NCBI RefSeq assembly: GCF_028561275.1 | Contig: NZ_JAQQTF010000010.1 | Span: 182,530-246,529, forward strand | Reading direction: 5' to 3' | DNA: 64,000 nt | From: Aureisphaera galaxeae | GTDB taxonomy: Bacteria > Bacteroidota > Bacteroidia > Flavobacteriales > Flavobacteriaceae | Shown here: one piece after another, positions 17,782 to 26,496 of the stretch | Layout of the letters: each line of letters starts with the position of its first letter | Numbering within the stretch: the first letter of the stretch is position 1 | The notes under the pieces: generated by a model | The model's input: only the letters and a program-made list of their open reading frames with translations | What the model was told of the DNA's origin: nothing | Databases searched by the model: none | Position numbers and translations under genes: made by a program

Positions 17782-18491
17782 ACCGTCTTCTTTTCTAATA
17801 GTTGTGCCTCGAAGAGTTCGGAGAAATGCCTTGTCAGTTTTTCTTTTACCTCTTCGAGGGGCACTTCCGTTTTTCCTAGTTCTACATTAAGAGAAGTAAC
17901 GGCCTTGTCTTTTATGCCACAAGGAATCATATAATCGAAGTACCCTAGATCGGCATTAATATTAAAAGCAAATCCATGCATGGTGACCCATCGGCTGGCT
18001 CGCACTCCCATAGCACAGATCTTTCGGGCAAAAGGGGTTCCTACATCCAACCACACACCTGTCTCCCCTGGCGAACGTTCCGCTTTAATACCATATTCGG
18101 CCAAGGTACGAATGATCATTTCTTCCAACAATCGAAGGTACTTGTGGATATCGGTAAAGAAGTTTTCTAAATCCAAGATGGGATATCCCACAATTTGACC
18201 CGGACCGTGATAGGTAATATCTCCTCCTCTGTTAATCTTGTAGAAGGAAGCATTCACTTCTTTTAGGCGTTCTTCGGAAATAAGCAGATTATCGAAATCC
18301 CCACTTTTTCCCAATGTGAATACATGGGGATGTTCTACGAAGAGAAAATAATTGGGCGTAGGAAGATTTGTGTCTTCCCTCCGATTTTTGATCTTACGAT
18401 CTAAAATCTCCTTGAAAAGCACTTCTTGATAATCCCAAGTTTCCTTGTAATCCTTAAAACCTAAGTCCTGTATTTGGATGTCTTTGTTCAA
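17778..18491 (-). CDS. lipB: Octanoyltransferase LipB
   Basis: LipB moves octanoate from acyl carrier protein to lipoyl domains, the first step of lipoate synthesis. The family blocks RGGDITYHGPGQIVGYPI, the catalytic Lys region ARKICAMGVRASRWVTMHGFAFN, and the catalytic Cys in MIPCGIKDKAVTSL are all present. The frame is open to an ATG at 18569, but those 26 extra residues are hydrophobic and unlike LipB, and a good -7 element (TATTTTTG, 18518-18525 on minus) lies inside them. No ATG follows the predicted transcript start, so the TTG at 18491 (MNKDIQIQDLG) is the likely start, giving about 237 residues. Confidence 0.93.
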   Translation of the reverse strand: MNKDIQIQDLGFKDYKETWDYQEVLFKEILDRKIKNRREDTNLPTPNYFLFVEHPHVFTLGKSGDFDNLLISEERLKEVNASFYKINRGGDITYHGPGQIVGYPILDLENFFTDIHKYLRLLEEMIIRTLAEYGIKAERSPGETGVWLDVGTPFARKICAMGVRASRWVTMHGFAFNINADLGYFDYMIPCGIKDKAVTSLNVELGKTEVPLEEVKEKLTRHFSELFEAQLLEKKTV

Positions 18492-18517
18492 AAAGTAAGA
18501 GAAATAGTATGTGACTG

Positions 18518-18544
18518 CAAAAATACGCCTTAAAATTGGGACAA
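18518..18544 (-). promoter_or_regulatory. lipB promoter
   Basis: On the minus strand TTG (18544-18542) and TATTTTTG (18525-18518) are 16 bp apart, slightly short but otherwise consensus. The inferred transcript start, near 18511, is 20 bp before the TTG start codon of lipB. Confidence 0.6.
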
Positions 18545-18630
18545 CTATAAAATCTAACCAAAACCTCACAATCTATTAGTTTGGTAGGGTTATTTAATAT
18601 ATTTGAACTTTCACCTTAATAAAATACGCT

Positions 18631-20880
18631 ATGAGATTTAAAGTTATGAAGTGGTCTTTTTTGCTGCTCGTAATGCTTCTTACACCTTCCATTTTGGCCC
18701 AAAATGGAAATTTTTGGAATTCCGTTAACGAAACCCGAGTGCAAGCCTTGGATAAGGAATTCAGAAAATTTGTGCCTTCCCAATACGAATTGTTCGAATT
18801 GGATAAAGAAGCATTTTCGCAGTTGGCAGCTACGGCCCCAAGTAGAAAAAGCAACATTGAGTCGAACATCTTACTGGACATTCCGGCTTTGGATGGAAAA
18901 CCCATCACCTATCGTGTGTTGGAAGCTTCCGTTTTTAGTGATGGATTAAAGGCCCAGTACCCAAACATTCGATCGTATGTCGCACAAGGAGTGGACGATC
19001 CTTCTTCGGTAGCACGTTTTAGTGTCTCGCCTATTGGAGTGCACGTTATGATCAGTTCCCCTAAGCACAAAACCATTTATATTGATCCTTATACCAAGGA
19101 CAAGAGGTATTACATCCATTATTCTAGGGATGCAGTTTCAGAAAATCCGGATGCTTTCGAATGTCATGTAGAGAATACGGTCTCTAACTATGTTGAGGGA
19201 GCGGAAAGCAACAACCGCAATGCAGACGATGGTATGCTAAGAACCTTTAGATTAGCCTTGGCATGTACGGGAGAATATTCCATTTGGCACTTAAACAACC
19301 AAGGGGTTGACCCAAGTGAACCGGATTCGGTTAAAAAAGCAGCGGTACTTTCTGCCATGAATGTTTCCATGACACGTGTAAATGGTGTTTTTGAAAGGGA
19401 TGTAGCCCTAACCATGGAACTGGTTCCTAATAATACCGATATCATCTTTCTAGATCCTGCTACCGATGGGTATACCAACAATAACCCCGGGGCGCTACTG
19501 GGAGAGAATCAGGCAAAATGTGATGCGGTTATCGGAGATGCCAATTACGATATTGGTCACGTATTCAGCACACAGGGTGGTGGTGTTGCGCAATTGAATT
19601 CCCCTTGTGTTACCGGATCTAAAGCCTATGGGGTTACCGGAATCAACACACCTATAGGTGATTTTTTCGATATTGACTATGTATCCCACGAAATGGGGCA
19701 TCAATACGGTGCGAATCACCCTCAGAACAATAACTGTCAGCGCTCTTCTGTGTCCATTGAACCCGGAAGTGCCTCCACCATTATGGGATACGCCGGAATT
19801 TGCGCCCCTAACGTACAGAGTAATAGTGACGACTATTTTAACGGGGTAAGCATCATAGAAATGTGGAACAATATTTCTTCCGGAAATTCTACTTGTGCGC
19901 AGCAAACAGCTACCAATAATGAACCTCCAGTCATTACCATTGAAAGTGGGTTCTTCATTCCGCCTTCCACGCCTTTTGTACTTAGAGGAGCCGCTACCGA
20001 TCCAGATGCTGGGGATGTGTTGACCTATTGCTGGGAGCAAACAAATGCTACACCTGCTCCGATGCCACCGGTTTCCACTTCTACAGTAGGGCCTTTGTTC
20101 CGTTCTTTGGATCCTACCGAATCCCCAGACCGTTACATGCCTAAATTGGAAACGGTGATAGGAGGATCTACGAGCACTACTTGGGAAGTTGTGCCCTCTG
20201 TACAGCGAAGCATGTCTTTTCGCCTTACGGTACGAGACAATGTATTGAATGGTGGAGCCAGCGCCAGTGCTGTAACTGGAGTAACCACAATTGGCGGTAC
20301 AGGTCCATTTGTAGTGACCTCACAAACCACAGCCGAAAATTGGGCCATTGGAAGCACACAAACGGTAACCTGGGACGTCGCAGGCACAGATACCTCGCCT
20401 ATCGATGCTACCGCGATGGACATTTTACTTTCTATTGACGGGGGAGAGAATTTCGATTATATCCTTGCCGAAGATGTACCCAACAATGGTAGTTATACCT
20501 TGACCGTACCGAACGTGCCCAATACCAATGAAGCTCGTCTCATGGTCGCGGCCAGTGATAATGTATTCTACAATGTAAATACTACTGATTTCGTAACTTC
20601 TGGAATCGCTTCTACAGAGGATTTCTCATTGGAAAATTTGGCCATTTGGCCCAATCCTTCGCAAGGAAACCTTTCGGTAAGCTTTACAACGATTAGTGAA
20701 AACGTAGCGATCGATCTATACGACATCCATGGTAGAAAAGTAGCTGCAAATACATTTACAGTAGGTTCGGGTGCCATTTTTAATGAAACCCTGAATTACA
20801 ACAACCTTCGAACGGGAATGTATTTCGTAAAAATCACCAACGGCAATGTAAGCGCCACCCAGAAGGTGATTATTGAATAA
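18631..20880 (+). CDS. Reprolysin-like zinc metalloprotease with T9SS sorting domain
   Basis: 749 residues. Signal peptide (LLLVMLLTPSILAQ), a propeptide-like region to about 200, then a metzincin catalytic domain. Its HEMGHQYGANH (about 353-363) is the HExxHxxGxxH zinc site, followed by a Met-turn candidate (STIMGYAG). Ig-like or cadherin-like beta regions follow (about 430-660, with FVLRGAATDPDAGDVL). A C-terminal type A sorting domain is clear (LAIWPNPSQGNLSV to YFVKITNGNVSATQKVIIE), so the protein is exported and processed by the type IX secretion system. It is single, with a bidirectional terminator after it. Confidence 0.95.
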   Translation: MRFKVMKWSFLLLVMLLTPSILAQNGNFWNSVNETRVQALDKEFRKFVPSQYELFELDKEAFSQLAATAPSRKSNIESNILLDIPALDGKPITYRVLEASVFSDGLKAQYPNIRSYVAQGVDDPSSVARFSVSPIGVHVMISSPKHKTIYIDPYTKDKRYYIHYSRDAVSENPDAFECHVENTVSNYVEGAESNNRNADDGMLRTFRLALACTGEYSIWHLNNQGVDPSEPDSVKKAAVLSAMNVSMTRVNGVFERDVALTMELVPNNTDIIFLDPATDGYTNNNPGALLGENQAKCDAVIGDANYDIGHVFSTQGGGVAQLNSPCVTGSKAYGVTGINTPIGDFFDIDYVSHEMGHQYGANHPQNNNCQRSSVSIEPGSASTIMGYAGICAPNVQSNSDDYFNGVSIIEMWNNISSGNSTCAQQTATNNEPPVITIESGFFIPPSTPFVLRGAATDPDAGDVLTYCWEQTNATPAPMPPVSTSTVGPLFRSLDPTESPDRYMPKLETVIGGSTSTTWEVVPSVQRSMSFRLTVRDNVLNGGASASAVTGVTTIGGTGPFVVTSQTTAENWAIGSTQTVTWDVAGTDTSPIDATAMDILLSIDGGENFDYILAEDVPNNGSYTLTVPNVPNTNEARLMVAASDNVFYNVNTTDFVTSGIASTEDFSLENLAIWPNPSQGNLSVSFTTISENVAIDLYDIHGRKVAANTFTVGSGAIFNETLNYNNLRTGMYFVKITNGNVSATQKVIIE

Positions 20881-20898
20881 TAGAAATTGTATGAAATA

Positions 20899-20929
20899 AA
20901 AAAGGGGAATCTTTCCGATTCCCCTTTTT
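20899..20929. terminator. Bidirectional terminator
   Basis: A perfect 13-bp stem, AAAAAGGGGAATC (20899-20911) with GATTCCCCTTTTT (20917-20929), and a 5-base loop. It has T-runs on both strands and lies between the convergent protease and lipoprotein genes. Confidence 0.92.
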
Positions 20930-20931
20930 CT

Positions 20932-21468
20932 TTATCCTTTCACGATTCTGCGTATAGTTTGATTTACGACATCGGCCGTGAATTGCAGATCGAAATTGAG
21001 TTCTCCATTTGCGTTCGTGTACAGTTTAAGTGCTCCTTGGGTCACCTTATAATAACCCGCCTGTCCTTTACAGAAACATTCTTTGTAGTACAATAAAGTC
21101 ACCTCTTGCAAGGTCTCTCCAGTATACGACTTTCCCTTCCCTATGGAAGCCGGAATGTTGAATTGAATTACCTCAGCATAATCACCATCGGCCGTTCCTT
21201 CGGGTCCTTTTTCCTGATAGCGGAACTCGGCTACAGAGCCTTCACTATCTTCATAGGTAGGGTATATGGCTCCGGTTCCATCTTTGGCTACCGAAAATTG
21301 GGTTCCTTCCTTAATCTGAAAGGAACATGTACCCTGCTCTGGACACGTACCATCATTCACGATGAGCTTGGATGGTGTCTCCACTTCATTGGTTTCCGCT
21401 ACCGTTTTTTTGGTACTATCACAGGAAACAAAAATTAGGGTCAGCGCAATAAATAGATACGTTTTCAT
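20932..21468 (-). CDS. Hypothetical lipoprotein
   Basis: 178 residues. Lipoprotein signal with Cys in LTLIFVSC followed by DSTKK, so it should be lipidated. The mature part is beta-rich with two Cys pairs (GTCPEQGTCSF and YYKECFCKGQAGYYKV), suggesting disulfides in the periplasm or at the surface. No family recognised. It lies 7 bp after the next lipoprotein gene upstream (21476-22219), so the two form an operon and may act together. Confidence 0.75.
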   Translation of the reverse strand: MKTYLFIALTLIFVSCDSTKKTVAETNEVETPSKLIVNDGTCPEQGTCSFQIKEGTQFSVAKDGTGAIYPTYEDSEGSVAEFRYQEKGPEGTADGDYAEVIQFNIPASIGKGKSYTGETLQEVTLLYYKECFCKGQAGYYKVTQGALKLYTNANGELNFDLQFTADVVNQTIRRIVKG

Positions 21469-21475
21469 AGTAGGT

Positions 21476-22219
21476 TTAGTCTTCCAATTCTACTTCAAAA
21501 TCAAGCACATCGGGGTCTTTGAAATAATCTAAAAAGGGTTTTTCAAATTCTACCGTTTTTCCGTCCAAAGAGAACCTGGCATCCTCTACCGAAATGGATT
21601 TGATTCGCCTTGGGAAGGTATACTTAATTTTGTATTTCATACTGCTCATAAAGCCCTCAGCAGTCTTTATACTATCCATTTGCATCTTGTGCTTTTCTTC
21701 ATCTACAATGAAGGCATCGCGTACAAACTTCCCATTTTTATAAGAGAAATTTACCGCCATAATGCCTCCTGAAGCTGGATCGCTATTAACATCTGTGCCA
21801 GGCCCCATACTAGGTATAAAGTCCCCACTGGATTCGAAAGCATTCATCAAGTCATTGGCTTCCTTTATATCTTTGAAGTCTGTATAAAGGTCGAAAAACA
21901 TCTCTTTGGTTTCGGTATCCATAAAGGTTCGGAAACTGTAATTCTCTAATTTCTTCAGGCGTTCCTGATCCTTCTTGGGTAATTTTGAAATACTATCTTT
22001 CTTTTCTTCCAATATATCTTTCATGGACATGATGGAATCCATTTTTTCAGGCTTCAAGCTATCTCCCAAATCCCCGCCAAACGCCATCATCTCGGACATA
22101 TCCATAGAAATGGAAATTCGCCCACTCCCATCTTCATTTAGGGTAAGGGTTTCGGTTACTTGGCATCCAACAAGGGTAAGGACGAGACACCAAATAACAA
22201 GTAATTTTCTATTCTTCAT
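21476..22219 (-). CDS. Hypothetical lipoprotein, LppM/DUF3153-like start
   Basis: 247 residues. Lipoprotein signal ending LVLTLVGC, then QVTETLTLNEDGSGRISISMD, a strand pair seen at the start of several small bacterial lipoproteins that bear a stiff beta domain. Met- and Lys-rich helices (about 55-110) and a C-terminal beta part (YKIKYTFPRRIKSISVEDARFS, then DFEVELED) follow. Function unknown. First gene of a two-gene lipoprotein operon. Confidence 0.7.
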   Translation of the reverse strand: MKNRKLLVIWCLVLTLVGCQVTETLTLNEDGSGRISISMDMSEMMAFGGDLGDSLKPEKMDSIMSMKDILEEKKDSISKLPKKDQERLKKLENYSFRTFMDTETKEMFFDLYTDFKDIKEANDLMNAFESSGDFIPSMGPGTDVNSDPASGGIMAVNFSYKNGKFVRDAFIVDEEKHKMQMDSIKTAEGFMSSMKYKIKYTFPRRIKSISVEDARFSLDGKTVEFEKPFLDYFKDPDVLDFEVELED

Positions 22220-22283
22220 TATGGTTTAATGTTGGTATTAGTTGATATAAAAGTAATTCAATATATATAGATTGAACAAGAAA

Positions 22284-22319
22284 AATGCCAATTTCCATGA
22301 AAACATGGAAATCGGCATT
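22284..22319 (-). terminator. Terminator of the GT2 gene
   Basis: A 16-bp stem with one mismatch (22284-22299 and 22304-22319) and a 4-base loop. On the minus strand it is followed by TTTTTC, as expected for a terminator of the gene ending at 22408. A 123-bp tail separates gene and hairpin end. Confidence 0.8.
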
Positions 22320-22407
22320 GGTGTGAAGGAAATTCAACCAAACTCCAAAGGCCCATTCATGAAGACTAACACAGGACCTCTTTTTCCTTCACAAAGAACC
22401 TATCCTA

Positions 22408-23226
22408 CTAGGCTGCTATTTTAAGTTGAGGAGATTCGATAACTTCGAAGGACATATAGTCTTCACTTGGAGTTTCAATTAGTTGAAAATTTGAGAGCAC
22501 GCTATAAACTAACCAAATAGACAGTAAACGAAAAGGTATTCTTATTGAATCGCGTAAGCCAAGACGTGAATCTTCTACATGCACCCATCTCATAAGTGGC
22601 TGTTCGCAAATCCTACTCATAACATTCTTGCTTCCCAAATACTTTCGTAGTCTAAGAAATATCTCTACATCGAAAAGCCAACGACTTACAAAGGCATTTC
22701 CATAAACAACTGGAATGATACTTTTTGTGAAAACTTTGGCTCCGCATTGAGTGTCGCGAATAGGCATTTTAATCAATCTACAAATACATAGTTTAATAAT
22801 GTTAGATAATAACAACCTAAAGCCATCTCTCTTTATCCCTTTACCTCCTATATTTCTAGAACCAAAGACAACAGATAGTTTATCATCGGAATCCAAAGTC
22901 CTTACCAAATCCTTAAAATCTCGAAAATCAGTGGAGAGGTCTGCATCCATAAATCCAATGTTGCTAATATCTTTCATATGATAAAGAAACCTTACTCCTG
23001 CTCGCACAGCGGCAGCTTTCCCAACATTCTTTTTAATATCTACTACACTAATACGCGATGGAATAGTACTTTTCATTTGATATAATACCTTAAGTGTTTC
23101 ATCCCTACTTCCATCGTTTACAAAGCACAAATGGTAATCATCATGGTTCACTATAAAATTGATGAATGCATTCTTATCCAATCGTGACTCCTCATTGTAG
23201 CATGGTATAATAATTCCCGTTTTCAT
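22408..23226 (-). CDS. Family 2 glycosyltransferase, dolichyl-phosphate-sugar synthase type
   Basis: 272 residues. GIIIPCYNEESRLD at the start, then LCFVNDGSRDETL (nucleotide-sugar Asp), GKAAAVRAGVRFL, and GFMDADLSTD (the DxD site, about 93-102) are the GT2 pattern, most like enzymes that load a polyprenyl phosphate with a hexose. RDTQCGAKVFTKSIIP (about 157-172) is also typical of that subgroup. No clear membrane anchor, though a weak hydrophobic stretch lies near 230-250. It would supply lipid-linked sugar to the GT-C-like membrane protein encoded divergently. Its promoter is one of four with the 21-bp-spaced boxes. Confidence 0.92.
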   Translation of the reverse strand: MKTGIIIPCYNEESRLDKNAFINFIVNHDDYHLCFVNDGSRDETLKVLYQMKSTIPSRISVVDIKKNVGKAAAVRAGVRFLYHMKDISNIGFMDADLSTDFRDFKDLVRTLDSDDKLSVVFGSRNIGGKGIKRDGFRLLLSNIIKLCICRLIKMPIRDTQCGAKVFTKSIIPVVYGNAFVSRWLFDVEIFLRLRKYLGSKNVMSRICEQPLMRWVHVEDSRLGLRDSIRIPFRLLSIWLVYSVLSNFQLIETPSEDYMSFEVIESPQLKIAA

Positions 23227-23256
23227 ATTTGCCGTTTTTTATTCGATTCAACGGGA

Positions 23257-23346
23257 CAAACATATAGGCCAAAGGTTCTTTTTGGCGGCTGTTTTCGATG
23301 GATGTCGTTTTTCTGTCGACGGATGCCATTCGTCTATAGATGGGGC
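23257..23346 (-). promoter_or_regulatory. Promoter P1 with three 21-bp-phased boxes (upstream of GT2)
   Basis: On the minus strand the -7 element is TATGTTTG (23264-23257), placing the transcript start about 24 bp before the GT2 ATG. Upstream lie boxes CATCCATCGA (23295-23304), CATCCGTCGA (23316-23325) and the weaker GCCCCATCTA (23337-23346), each start 21 bp from the next. The first is 31 bp from the -7 element. There is no TTG at -33, as expected if an activator is needed. The same boxes are also close to the divergent gene at 23407. I infer LytTR-family binding sites. Confidence 0.7.
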
Positions 23347-23361
23347 AATTAACGAATGCTG

Positions 23362-23369
23362 TATATTTG
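23362..23369 (+). promoter_or_regulatory. -7 element of the plus-strand polysaccharide operon
   Basis: TATATTTG fits TAnnTTTG and lies 37 bp before the ATG at 23407. No -33 TTG is seen; the third P1 box ends 15 bp upstream, where an activator could touch both divergent promoters. Confidence 0.5.
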
Positions 23370-23406
23370 ATTCATTGAGAATTAACCCCCAGATCTTAGT
23401 CCTTTC

Positions 23407-26400
23407 ATGATTGAAAAATCCAACAAATATCTAGTTGTCGCCCTACTGCTTGGACTGTTGTTTCACGGTGGATCTATAGCATTTACATTAGAAGAAACAT
23501 ATGATGCCCTTATCCATTTGTTTTTTGCAGAACATTATTCCACACAATGGTTCGATCCATGGAATGAAAGCTGGTATACGGGTTTCACCGTAATGGCTTA
23601 TCCTCCCCTTGTACATCAATCTATGGCATTATTGTCTGAAATTGGAGGCCTAAAATTTTCACTATACGCCATGGCCCTTACAAGTGTTCTCTTGTTCATA
23701 ACTGGGGTATACCGGTTTTCATTATTGCTTAGCGGAGATCGAAAAGTTGCTGGTTATGCATCTTTGTTGGCTGTTTTTTCATCTTCATTCTTGGAAACGC
23801 TTCACCTATTTGGGCAATTGCCAAGTATTGTTGGTATATCCGTTCTTATGCACGCATTGCCCGAAATCTATGCTTGGTTAAAAAATGGAAGAAAGAAGCA
23901 TCTTGTTTTTGCATGGTCACTCCTCGCAGTAACGGTATGTTCACACCATGTTACTCCTATCTTTGGAATGGTGTTCTTCATTTTTCCCCTTATTGGGTTA
24001 GTAGTTATGGACATAGCAGCCCAGAAAGCGGGAAGTTATAAAGACTTACGATTCGGCACTTTTTGGAAAGTGTTCGCTCAAAAATTCAAAACGATTATTA
24101 CTTTTGGCATGGGGTCCTTGCTTCTTATTTTGGTATGCATACTTCCATATTGGGTGAACACGAAGCAAAACCCAATTACACAAGTTCCTATTCCACATGG
24201 TTCCCGTGACAACTTTCTTGATGCCTTTTCTTCAGGACTGGTCTTTTTCGTGATCCCTTGGGGTGTTTTACTTCTTTTTCTGCCTTATTTTTTCTACAGA
24301 TACTTTAGCAAGCGTTATATTTTCTTTGGGCTATCTCTGGGTTTACTGGCACTCTTAGGAACTGGAAGTACAACACCTGCCTCAAAATTAATACTTGGAG
24401 AAAATGCATTTAATATCCTAACCTTGGACAGGTTTACTTTATGGGCTACCATTATGGTCTTACCCATTTTTGGCGAATTCACTTATCGCTTTGCCGAAGG
24501 GGATTTAAAACAATATATTCAAAATGCTTGGGGAGCTCGGATACATCGCTTTATGGGCGGAGTATTGGCTTTGTCCCTAATTTGCGTTTCCATATTTACC
24601 CTTAATCTTAGCAATTTTCGACCTACCCAACCAGAAAAAATCGATATGCTCCCTATTGTCAATTTTTTAAATCAAGACCAGCATGATAGATGGAGGTATC
24701 TCACCTTGGGATTTGGGGACCAGATGGCTTGGTTATCAGCGCAGACGGACGCTGCGTCTGTAGATGGCAATTATCATTCGGCACGTCGATTACCTGAGTT
24801 GACATCTAGAGCCGTAGAACGATTGGAAAATTCAAAATTTCGAGGCATTGAAGGCTTAGGTTCACTACAACAATTTCTTGCTGTACCAGAAAAATATCAT
24901 TTGAAATATGTTTTCTCCAATGACAAATTCTACGATCCACTTCTCTATTTCACAGGATGGCAACGACTACCCATGCTAGAAAATGGAATTTCAGTTTGGG
25001 AACGTTCCGGGGTGCCCCCTATTCCAAAGATTAACAAAAAAGAAAGAACCCCGTCATACCTTAGATTAATGTGGGGTATTATCCCTATTACTACACTAAT
25101 TATTGCATGTATTATTGGAGTTTTGAGAATAGTCCTGAAGAATCCTAAAGACGTCGCAGCAAATCAATGCCAGAAAATTTTGGGAGACAAAAAACCAAGA
25201 AAGCGTACCTTTCACATCCTAAAAGTTTGCGGAATATGGGTACTATTAATCTTGGGTTTTGTGAGTTATGGGTTCTATCAATTCCATTCTCAAAATGCAC
25301 CACAAATAGCTCCTCAAAATGTTGTCAAAGCCTATTTTAATGCCATAGATTTTAAAGAATTTGAACAGGCGCATATCTATATTTCTCCGCTCAGCAATAA
25401 GTCCTTGGACCAATTTATGCTCGAAATATCGGTCTCCGATGGCCTTTTAGGCAGTTATGGAAAACTTGATGCTATAAAAATGGTATCGGAAGAAGCCACG
25501 GAAACCACTAACAAACTCCGCGTTACATCCTCATGGATCACCCCACTAAAGAAAGTCGAAAAGGAGGAAATTATCAATACCGTTTTCCATAATGGCAAAT
25601 GGTATGTCGTTCCTCCGCATTCGGAATTGGATATTCCTCCTGACTTGATAATTAGTTCGAATCACACCACATATTACAACCACGGACGGCGCAGGATTAG
25701 CTCGGAACAAACCTATCATGAAGATATTGTGAGACAACCCGTGGTGGAAGTAATAGATTCCCGTCTTATAGTATCCGAAGGAAAATACAAGGTGGTGGGC
25801 TTGATACAAAACGTAGATAGAATTCCCGCCGATATCGCCATTTCATGTACTTTATATGGAGTAAACAATGAAGTTTTAGGGAGTTACAACGCAAAGGACA
25901 TCATAAAGCACAAATTACTACCCATGGAAACAACACCTTTTGTGGTTGATTTCGAAGAAATTGCATGGGTTTCAAATACGGACGTTATTCCTAAAACTTT
26001 TAACCCTGAGGAGTTTACACAAAAACAATTCGATATGCAACCAACGCATTATGGGATAGAAGTAAGTGCCAATTTGGCAACTTCCGATCTCTACAACGAA
26101 GTCGTCGTTCAGAAAACAAAAATGATAAATGGAACTTTCTATGGAGAACTTTTCAATAAAGGTTCCCAGAATTCGACCGTGCCTCAGTTATTATTATCTT
26201 ATTACGACGAAAACAAGAACTTGATCACAGTGCAAAGTCATTACCTTGAAGAAAGTATACGCCCACAACGTAGTATCTCATTTAAAATACCACTTCCATT
26301 AAACATCGACTACGAGATATTACACTCCAACCCTGAACAGGTGTATATTAATGGTATCCCTAATGCCAATGCGGCCCGTAAAATGCTCTCGGTTAGAATA

Positions 26401-26496
26401 CCTCCAAACCCTGATTACTTAATTGAGACGTATTCCGAATCTTTCCCCTATGTTGGTATTACGATTAACAATTATATTGGAAACCCCAGGCCTTGA
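23407..26496 (+). CDS. GT-C-like integral membrane protein (PTPS-related membrane family)
   Basis: 1029 residues. About ten membrane helices fill residues 1-400, with an early luminal motif ETYDALIHLFFAEHYS (Asp and His) and WYTGFTVMAYPPLVHQ. This matches the family named 6-pyruvoyl-tetrahydropterin synthase-related membrane domain, which looks like polyprenyl-phosphate-sugar-using GT-C glycosyltransferases. Two more helices lie near 550-575 and 595-615. After them comes a periplasmic part of about 400 residues, first a NTF2-like region (VVKAYFNAIDFKEFEQAH) and then beta-rich segments. It starts a three-gene operon whose stops and starts overlap as TTGA. Likely role: sugar transfer to, or polymerisation of, an exported polysaccharide. 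Confidence 0.82.
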   Translation: MIEKSNKYLVVALLLGLLFHGGSIAFTLEETYDALIHLFFAEHYSTQWFDPWNESWYTGFTVMAYPPLVHQSMALLSEIGGLKFSLYAMALTSVLLFITGVYRFSLLLSGDRKVAGYASLLAVFSSSFLETLHLFGQLPSIVGISVLMHALPEIYAWLKNGRKKHLVFAWSLLAVTVCSHHVTPIFGMVFFIFPLIGLVVMDIAAQKAGSYKDLRFGTFWKVFAQKFKTIITFGMGSLLLILVCILPYWVNTKQNPITQVPIPHGSRDNFLDAFSSGLVFFVIPWGVLLLFLPYFFYRYFSKRYIFFGLSLGLLALLGTGSTTPASKLILGENAFNILTLDRFTLWATIMVLPIFGEFTYRFAEGDLKQYIQNAWGARIHRFMGGVLALSLICVSIFTLNLSNFRPTQPEKIDMLPIVNFLNQDQHDRWRYLTLGFGDQMAWLSAQTDAASVDGNYHSARRLPELTSRAVERLENSKFRGIEGLGSLQQFLAVPEKYHLKYVFSNDKFYDPLLYFTGWQRLPMLENGISVWERSGVPPIPKINKKERTPSYLRLMWGIIPITTLIIACIIGVLRIVLKNPKDVAANQCQKILGDKKPRKRTFHILKVCGIWVLLILGFVSYGFYQFHSQNAPQIAPQNVVKAYFNAIDFKEFEQAHIYISPLSNKSLDQFMLEISVSDGLLGSYGKLDAIKMVSEEATETTNKLRVTSSWITPLKKVEKEEIINTVFHNGKWYVVPPHSELDIPPDLIISSNHTTYYNHGRRRISSEQTYHEDIVRQPVVEVIDSRLIVSEGKYKVVGLIQNVDRIPADIAISCTLYGVNNEVLGSYNAKDIIKHKLLPMETTPFVVDFEEIAWVSNTDVIPKTFNPEEFTQKQFDMQPTHYGIEVSANLATSDLYNEVVVQKTKMINGTFYGELFNKGSQNSTVPQLLLSYYDENKNLITVQSHYLEESIRPQRSISFKIPLPLNIDYEILHSNPEQVYINGIPNANAARKMLSVRIPPNPDYLIETYSESFPYVGITINNYIGNPRP

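Noticed and set aside
18492..18569. N-terminal extension of LipB
   Set aside because: It contains the promoter -7 element and is unlike LipB proteins.
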